The translations under genes were made by a program, and so were the position numbers. Positions 22,340 to 27,476 of a DNA stretch of 27,476 bases are shown here, piece by piece (within the stretch, counting starts at the first letter, position 1; each line of letters begins with the position of its first letter). This DNA is from a virus, in IMG/VR virus record IMGVR_UViG_3300009529_001494, positions 1 to 27,476 of that record; one strand, written 5' to 3'. The notes under the pieces are model-generated. The model was not told the DNA's origin, ran no database searches, and worked only from the letters and a program-made list of their open reading frames with translations.

Positions 22340-25300
22340 TGACTACTTTGTCGCACGCTCTTCAGATACTTATAACCGCAAAAAGCGTAGCTGGGCCTGC
22401 GCTTGCTCAAGCTGGCAAGAGTGTAGCAGGCCTCACGAAACTTGTCGCTGGTCTTGGTGGTAAGCTAGCTGGTCTGGCTAAGTTAGGGGCCTCGGCGTTT
22501 AAGACAGTCTTGACAGGCATTGGTAATGTCCTTAAGTTTGCTACCCTAGGAACCCTCGGGCTTGTGGCAGCTCTTGCAACTCTCCCCTTTACCCTTTCTA
22601 CAGCTATAAGCAAGACGACTGAGTACGCTACAGAACTTGAGGGTATGCGAAGGGCTATGAAGCAGATCGCAGGTGAAGCTGCTCCAGCTATGCTTGCGGC
22701 TCTTCGCGAGGCCTCTGCCTACATGAAGACTGAGAGAGATCTTCTAAGGCAGCACCACTTGTCCTACATGCTTCTGGGCAAGGACTTGACGCAGCATCTT
22801 CCTGAAGCAATGAAGTACCTAACCAAAGTAGCAGTTGCGACAGGTGACGACGTTACGTATCTAACTGAGCGGCTGATCAAAAGTGTTGGCCGTCTATCTA
22901 CACGATGGATGGCTTACATTGGTACTGTTGTTCCACTCGAAGAAGCCATTAGTAGGGCCATGAAGATGTTCGGTAAGACAGCCGATCAGCTGTCCTACAC
23001 AGAGAAACAGGCCGGAATGCTTGAGGGGGTTCTGGAAAAACTTGAAGCCCGTACGGCTGCCCTACCTGACGTCTTTGGTACAACTGCACAAATGGCAGCT
23101 GCCCTAAGGGTTCGTTTCAAGGACCTCTGGGGAGACATAACCACTTTTCTTCTACCTGTAGCAAGATCGATCTACAGGTTTACGATGCGGATTGTAGACT
23201 CCTTCAAGAAACTTATCGCACAGGGAGGTGCCCTTTACGGCCCTATTCGAAAGATTACGGCTGCGTTTGTTGCTCTTTCTGAAATCCTTACAGGGGTTCT
23301 TGACAAGATACTTGATGTGTCAGATGCTGGTACTTCGGCCCTTGAAGACTTTGCGGATAACATCATAAGCACGGCTTGGAAAGCAATTGAGTGGGGAGCC
23401 AATATCATAACTAATCTCGCAATTGGCATTGTACGAGGTGCTTCAACGGCCCTCGTCTCAGCAATGAACTTTATCGCCAAGTTGTTAGCTGATTGGTTAG
23501 CCCCAGGATCAGCTCCAAAGATCGTCGCTGACATCCTAAGTTGGGGAACGTCAGCTTTTACAGAGTTCCTAAAGGGTTTTACGCTAGCCGACTGGGACAT
23601 CCTTGAGGGTTTACAGGCACCCTTAAAGAGGATCTTCCAAGTCCTAGTTGACCTAGGGAAGATGACAGCTGTTGATGCTGGAAACGCATTTATTAGTCTT
23701 TCAGCCGATATGGCCGCAGCCCTCGACCAGTTTACAAAGACTGGAACTGTACCAGCTGACATATTCGCGAAACTCGCTGCAGTTGGTGGTGACTACGGGG
23801 ATTCCCTAGTTGAACTGTTCAAGAGGCAGCTTGCACTTGCTACGGCGATGAAGACTTTGGCTGCTGCAGAAGAACGCCTATCAAAAGCGCGAGACAATGA
23901 GGAGAAGGCGAACACAAAGCTTAGCAAGGCAGCGAGGGAGTACAACAAGTTGGTTCGTCAGGGTGCCGACCCCGCTGTGTTAAAAGCTAAACTAGCCGAA
24001 GTTGAGGCGTCTTACGACTCATTGGTAGCTGCACGTGAGGAAACAGATGCTGCGGAAGAAGCCGAAGAGGCAGCCCGCAAGCAGGTCAAGGCCCAAAAGG
24101 AACTTGTTCGGCTACAAGAAAAGCTGGTCAACCAGTTAATCACTATGGGCCAGGCAATGGCAGATCTAGCCAAAGCTCAGCAGCAGGCAGCCGATGACGC
24201 TGACGACATTGAGTGGCCAGATGTGTACCCGCTGTCTCTTGATGAAGCGTTCGATGAACTAGTTGCAGAAATCAAGAAGAAGTTCGAGACCCTCTGGGCT
24301 GAGTTGATGTTGCAGTGGCAAGAGTCAGGAGCAGGCCAGGCCATAAAGGACCTTCAAGAAAGGTGGGACATATTTAGGACAGAAACGCTGGATCCCCTAC
24401 TTGGAAAGCTGAATGAAGTGTGGGACGTATTTAAGCTCTGGGTGCTAGATCCAGCATGGGCGTGGGTACTTACGCAGTGGGATAAGTGGGGAGAGTGGTG
24501 GGACGAGAACGGCCCAGGCATTAAGGAGAAACTAAAGAGCTGGGCAGAGGAAGTCGAGAGGTGGTTGGTAGAGGATATCTGGCAGTGGGTCCTAGATGAG
24601 TGGGACGAGTGGAAGAAGTGGTGGGAAGAAGATGGACCTACAATCACAACTGCTATAGACCTACTCTACGAAAAACTAAAGGGAAGAGAGGTATGGAAGG
24701 GAATCACATGGTACTGGGATAACAAGTGGAGTTTGATGTGGAGTATCTTTACGTGGTGGGTCGAAAGACTTCAAATAGCAGCCACAGGCGGAATGGCAGA
24801 ACTTCGTCTGGCCATGACCCTTGGGTCTCAACTAATTCTAGGTGATTGGGAAGGCGCTAGTAAGACTCTAGAGAAGATGTGGTTAACAGCCCTTTGGACC
24901 CTAAACACGTTAACTGACGGCAGGTTGTACGAGATAGGGCAGAAGATAGTTGAGTATGCAGACCTAGTGCGAGGGGGCTTGGATAACTTTGTCGTCTCAC
25001 TAAATGAGACGCTCGATGAGCTTGTTGAAAAGGGGAGCTTGTTCATATACAACCTCATCGAGGGAGCTAAGTCAGAGTTCTGGAGACTAGTAAATCTGGG
25101 AGACATCATCCTAGACACACTGTCAAATGCCCTAACAGCTGGAGCACTAAAGGTCATAAATGCTTTCGCAGACATCATTGACAGGGCAGTTCAGTCAGCA
25201 CTGGACCTCCTAGGTATTGGTTCTCCCTCGAAAGTGTTCACGGCTATGGGGCAGAACCTTGTCAGAGGTTTCACTGAAGGCATCAACGATTTAGCTGATA

Positions 25301-25506
25301 CACCTGCTGTGTCCGTCAAGCGTATGGTAAACCTTTCAATGGACGCAGCATCAACTGCAGGAACTATGAACACAGGGGCAACGACAACAATCACTGTCAA
25401 TAACAACTTTGGACGAGATTCAGTCCGTAGTGACGCTGATATCTACAAACTGGCCGAACAAATGCAGCGCAGCTTGACCCTCAGGGGTGCGAGGAGTCTA
25501 TCCTAA
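22339..25506 (+). CDS. Tape measure protein
   Basis: 1055 residues. The N-terminus is hydrophobic and Ala/Gly-rich with membrane-like stretches (TVLTGIGNVLKFATLGTLGL). Long helices follow, including a strong Lys/Glu/Ala coiled coil at ~498-620. A Trp-rich duplicated region is at ~707-770, and a C-terminal LLGIGSPSKVFTAMGQNLVRGFTEGI motif is typical of tape measure proteins. The protein sets tail length, here about 150-160 nm by the 1.5 angstrom per residue rule, and may help DNA cross the cell envelope. I see no lytic transglycosylase or peptidase domain. Its ATG overlaps the HNH stop. Confidence 0.92.
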   Translation: MTTLSHALQILITAKSVAGPALAQAGKSVAGLTKLVAGLGGKLAGLAKLGASAFKTVLTGIGNVLKFATLGTLGLVAALATLPFTLSTAISKTTEYATELEGMRRAMKQIAGEAAPAMLAALREASAYMKTERDLLRQHHLSYMLLGKDLTQHLPEAMKYLTKVAVATGDDVTYLTERLIKSVGRLSTRWMAYIGTVVPLEEAISRAMKMFGKTADQLSYTEKQAGMLEGVLEKLEARTAALPDVFGTTAQMAAALRVRFKDLWGDITTFLLPVARSIYRFTMRIVDSFKKLIAQGGALYGPIRKITAAFVALSEILTGVLDKILDVSDAGTSALEDFADNIISTAWKAIEWGANIITNLAIGIVRGASTALVSAMNFIAKLLADWLAPGSAPKIVADILSWGTSAFTEFLKGFTLADWDILEGLQAPLKRIFQVLVDLGKMTAVDAGNAFISLSADMAAALDQFTKTGTVPADIFAKLAAVGGDYGDSLVELFKRQLALATAMKTLAAAEERLSKARDNEEKANTKLSKAAREYNKLVRQGADPAVLKAKLAEVEASYDSLVAAREETDAAEEAEEAARKQVKAQKELVRLQEKLVNQLITMGQAMADLAKAQQQAADDADDIEWPDVYPLSLDEAFDELVAEIKKKFETLWAELMLQWQESGAGQAIKDLQERWDIFRTETLDPLLGKLNEVWDVFKLWVLDPAWAWVLTQWDKWGEWWDENGPGIKEKLKSWAEEVERWLVEDIWQWVLDEWDEWKKWWEEDGPTITTAIDLLYEKLKGREVWKGITWYWDNKWSLMWSIFTWWVERLQIAATGGMAELRLAMTLGSQLILGDWEGASKTLEKMWLTALWTLNTLTDGRLYEIGQKIVEYADLVRGGLDNFVVSLNETLDELVEKGSLFIYNLIEGAKSEFWRLVNLGDIILDTLSNALTAGALKVINAFADIIDRAVQSALDLLGIGSPSKVFTAMGQNLVRGFTEGINDLADTPAVSVKRMVNLSMDAASTAGTMNTGATTTITVNNNFGRDSVRSDADIYKLAEQMQRSLTLRGARSLS
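24457..24645 (+). repeat. Tryptophan-rich tandem duplication in the tape measure protein
   Basis: Two 22-residue units 41 residues apart begin at Trp707 (24457-24522) and Trp748 (24580-24645). Both follow WxWVLxxWDxWxxWWxxxGPxI. The DNA of the two units has diverged, so the duplication is old or the pattern is maintained by selection. Clustering of Trp with acidic residues suggests an amphipathic, membrane-interacting segment. Confidence 0.8.
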
Positions 25507-25507
25507 G

Positions 25508-27476
25508 ATGGCACTTACGGTAAAGATTGGGGTAGCTGGCTCGGAAGTCGATCTAACAGCGAAGTTGGTATATCCCTCCTTGTCGATAGAGCAGCGTGCC
25601 GATGCGTTTGTTTCAACCTGCTCTCTACAACTCATTGATGAGGACGCTGACGTCGCTGCTTCATTTACTGTCAAAGAGAAAGACTCAATCTTAGTCGAAG
25701 ATGGTGCAACTAAGTACTTCGCTGGTGTCGTTGCTAATGTAGATATTCATGCACTCGCTGGAGGAAAAGAAGCACTCCTCTACACAATCGAGTGTCAGGA
25801 CTACAACATCCTCGTCGAAGAAGTTGTCATAGACCAGGTTGAGACGTATGGAGCCCAACAAGACTCCGCGATCATAGACGACCTCTTCGACACGTACCTT
25901 CCTGAAGTAAACAGCCATACTCCTGGTGGTGCACCTGCTGGATACGTGCAGTCACTTCACGTCTTTGCTGAAATTGAGTTTGTGGACATCTCCCTTCGAG
26001 AAGCCCTTGACCGCATAGCTACGGAAGTCGAAAGTGTGGCCCTTGAGGGATACTGGTATATCGACTTCGACAAGTATCTCCACTACTTCAACGTTGAAGA
26101 CAACGCACCTGCGTGGACACTTAGTGACACACCTGATGACATCAACTCATTTGGCTACCTCGCGGAGGTAAGGAAGTCCAGACAGGGCCCGGCCATCGTG
26201 AACCGCATTCTTGTTGTGGGCGCTGAGATGGCCTTGTTCGTACAGGACTATGATAGCTATGACTACTACGGCAAGTGGTTTGAGGCCGTAGTCCGTGACA
26301 ATACTCTGATCACGGTTGATGAAGTCATTGACCACGGTAACTCCCTTCTAGCCAAGTGGGCGTACCCAGATGAGACGTATGAAGTGACCATTCACAAAGA
26401 GGGTCTGCGAGCTGGGATAAATGTGCAGTTCGACAATACCCTCTTTGGCACTGCAACAAGAACAAACCAGCTCTTGAACCCCTCGTTTGAAGTCAACGTC
26501 ACTGACGGCTGGAACTTCTGGGAGTCAGGAGCTGGTGGTAGCCTGGCGCAAAGCGCAGTCAGAGCCTCTGTTGGAACACAGAGCTGCAAGATTCTTTCGA
26601 GTAATGGCGGAAACGCACATCTGGTACAAGATCCTGTTTACGCACTCGCTGACGGCGAAACTATAACAGCTCAGGTACGGATCTATCGGCCGTCTAGTAT
26701 AGGCACAAACTTCTACCTCTGGGATAACACCAGCTCTCTGGTGAGAGCTTCGTTAGCTCCTGCGCTGACGGGTACTTGGGAGTTCCTTACAGTTTCCTGG
26801 ACAAACGACACCGGACTACCAGCAGATATAAGGTTAGAGGTAACCAATACGGAGGGTGATGGGTCCTCAGAAATCTGGGTTGACGCCTGCATGGTGGAGA
26901 TTGATAAAGGCCCTTACCCTATAGAGTACATTGACGGCACTCTACCCTACTGCTCCTGGAGCGGATCGGCCCATAACAGTACCAGCAGTCGCCCCCCTGT
27001 GTTTATGGTTAAGCAGTTAACCATCACTTGGCCTGAGGAGACGATTACGTATGCGCTAACTCTTGGAGGTAAAGTCTCATCTACTGCTTTGATACGTGGT
27101 AGGGTGCAAGACGATGACGTGCGAGCTGGACTAGGTCCAGTGGTATCAGGTCAGTTACCTCTGGGTTCTAAGGGTTGGGGACACAACTTAGTTTTCTCTG
27201 CGACTGACTTCGATACAGTAGCTTGGTCCTCTGGGACTATAACCACAGCGGCGGGTGAGACTTTCTCTATCGATGCTGGTAACACAGGTGCGATGGCCGA
27301 AGGGACAATTCACTATATACATCTGGACATTGACACTTCACTAACGGTGTTGCAGGACTCAACTTCAGTTGCTGTAGGTTCCAACATAATCCTTGTTGCA
27401 GTAGCAGCCCCTGTGACTGACGCGGATACGAACAAAGCGACTTTCCAAGTGTTTGGCGGTGAAGGTCAGGGCGTGA
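25508..27476 (+). CDS. Large tail-tip / baseplate hub protein with carbohydrate-binding-like domain (partial)
   Basis: Open from the ATG at 25508 to the window end (656 codons, no stop). GAGGAG at 25491-25496 precedes it and the tape measure stop is one base before it. Residues 1-~310 look like a hub module of the Tal/gp27 type (KEKDSILVEDGATKYFAGVV, YTIECQDYNILVEEVVI). Residues ~320-473 form a CBM4/9-like jelly roll starting NQLLNPSFEVNVTDGWNFW. It is followed by Tyr474-Arg495, containing IDGTLPYCSWSGSAHNSTSS, a motif frequent in phage tail proteins after such domains. The remainder is beta-rich, fibre-like. It probably contacts host glycans, so it is a candidate receptor-binding component. 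Confidence 0.82.
   Translation, partial: MALTVKIGVAGSEVDLTAKLVYPSLSIEQRADAFVSTCSLQLIDEDADVAASFTVKEKDSILVEDGATKYFAGVVANVDIHALAGGKEALLYTIECQDYNILVEEVVIDQVETYGAQQDSAIIDDLFDTYLPEVNSHTPGGAPAGYVQSLHVFAEIEFVDISLREALDRIATEVESVALEGYWYIDFDKYLHYFNVEDNAPAWTLSDTPDDINSFGYLAEVRKSRQGPAIVNRILVVGAEMALFVQDYDSYDYYGKWFEAVVRDNTLITVDEVIDHGNSLLAKWAYPDETYEVTIHKEGLRAGINVQFDNTLFGTATRTNQLLNPSFEVNVTDGWNFWESGAGGSLAQSAVRASVGTQSCKILSSNGGNAHLVQDPVYALADGETITAQVRIYRPSSIGTNFYLWDNTSSLVRASLAPALTGTWEFLTVSWTNDTGLPADIRLEVTNTEGDGSSEIWVDACMVEIDKGPYPIEYIDGTLPYCSWSGSAHNSTSSRPPVFMVKQLTITWPEETITYALTLGGKVSSTALIRGRVQDDDVRAGLGPVVSGQLPLGSKGWGHNLVFSATDFDTVAWSSGTITTAAGETFSIDAGNTGAMAEGTIHYIHLDIDTSLTVLQDSTSVAVGSNIILVAVAAPVTDADTNKATFQVFGGEGQGV

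Noticed and set aside
23235-23762. 175-codon open frame on the - strand inside the tape measure gene
   Set aside because: Antisense to a well-supported coding region, with a low-complexity translation and no ribosome-binding site.
1-27476. tRNA genes, CRISPR array, integrase, attachment sites
   Set aside because: I saw no cloverleaf-like segment, regularly spaced repeat array, recombinase gene or paired direct repeat flanking the cassette.

Overview
The window is a contiguous late-gene region of a tailed double-stranded DNA phage (or prophage). All supported genes lie on the + strand and most neighbours overlap or sit within a few bases. The order is that of an HK97-type siphovirus: small terminase-like protein, large terminase, portal, prohead protease, HK97-fold major capsid protein, decoration-like protein, head-tail adaptor, gp10-like neck protein, tail terminator-like protein, tail tube, tail-assembly chaperone with a -1 frameshift site, tape measure, and the first 656 codons of a large tail-tip protein. 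By the usual rule of about 1.5 angstrom per residue, the 1055-residue tape measure predicts a tail of roughly 150-160 nm. No integrase, repressor, lysin, tRNA, att site or CRISPR array is visible, so lifestyle cannot be judged.

The striking part is an ~10.9 kb block (about 7450-18373) between the decoration protein and the head-tail adaptor, where most such phages have little or nothing. It encodes a degenerate glycosyltransferase-like protein, an intact GT-A glycosyltransferase, a GT-D (DUF1792-like) glycosyltransferase, a GT2 enzyme, a DUF616-like glycosyltransferase, a short glutamyl-tRNA synthetase-like protein without an anticodon-binding domain, a TIM-barrel glycosidase-like protein, a Tat-exported lipoprotein sugar-binding protein, two ABC sugar permeases, a cytoplasmic GH36 alpha-galactosidase-like enzyme and another GT2 enzyme. 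No ABC ATPase is present, so the importer would need a host ATPase. Overlaps and shared ribosome-binding sites make the block continuous with the virion genes on its right. A 15-bp perfect hairpin marks its left edge.

The binding protein has a lipobox followed by a Val/Glu/Lys-rich linker. That linker is typical of Chloroflexota sugar-binding lipoproteins, so a Chloroflexota host (Anaerolineae or relatives) is my best inference; it rests mainly on this one protein.

A working model is a two-part carbohydrate system. The glycosyltransferases would build or modify a glycan on the virion or cell surface. The importer plus GH36 enzyme would take up and cleave alpha-galactosides during infection or lysogeny. 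Two HNH endonuclease genes interrupt the late operon, one after the capsid gene and one abutting the chaperone frameshift extension. Several intercistronic hairpins (6290-6347, 7386-7423, 13954-14012) probably tune expression. Intergenic gaps are otherwise short; none exceeds 300 bases.
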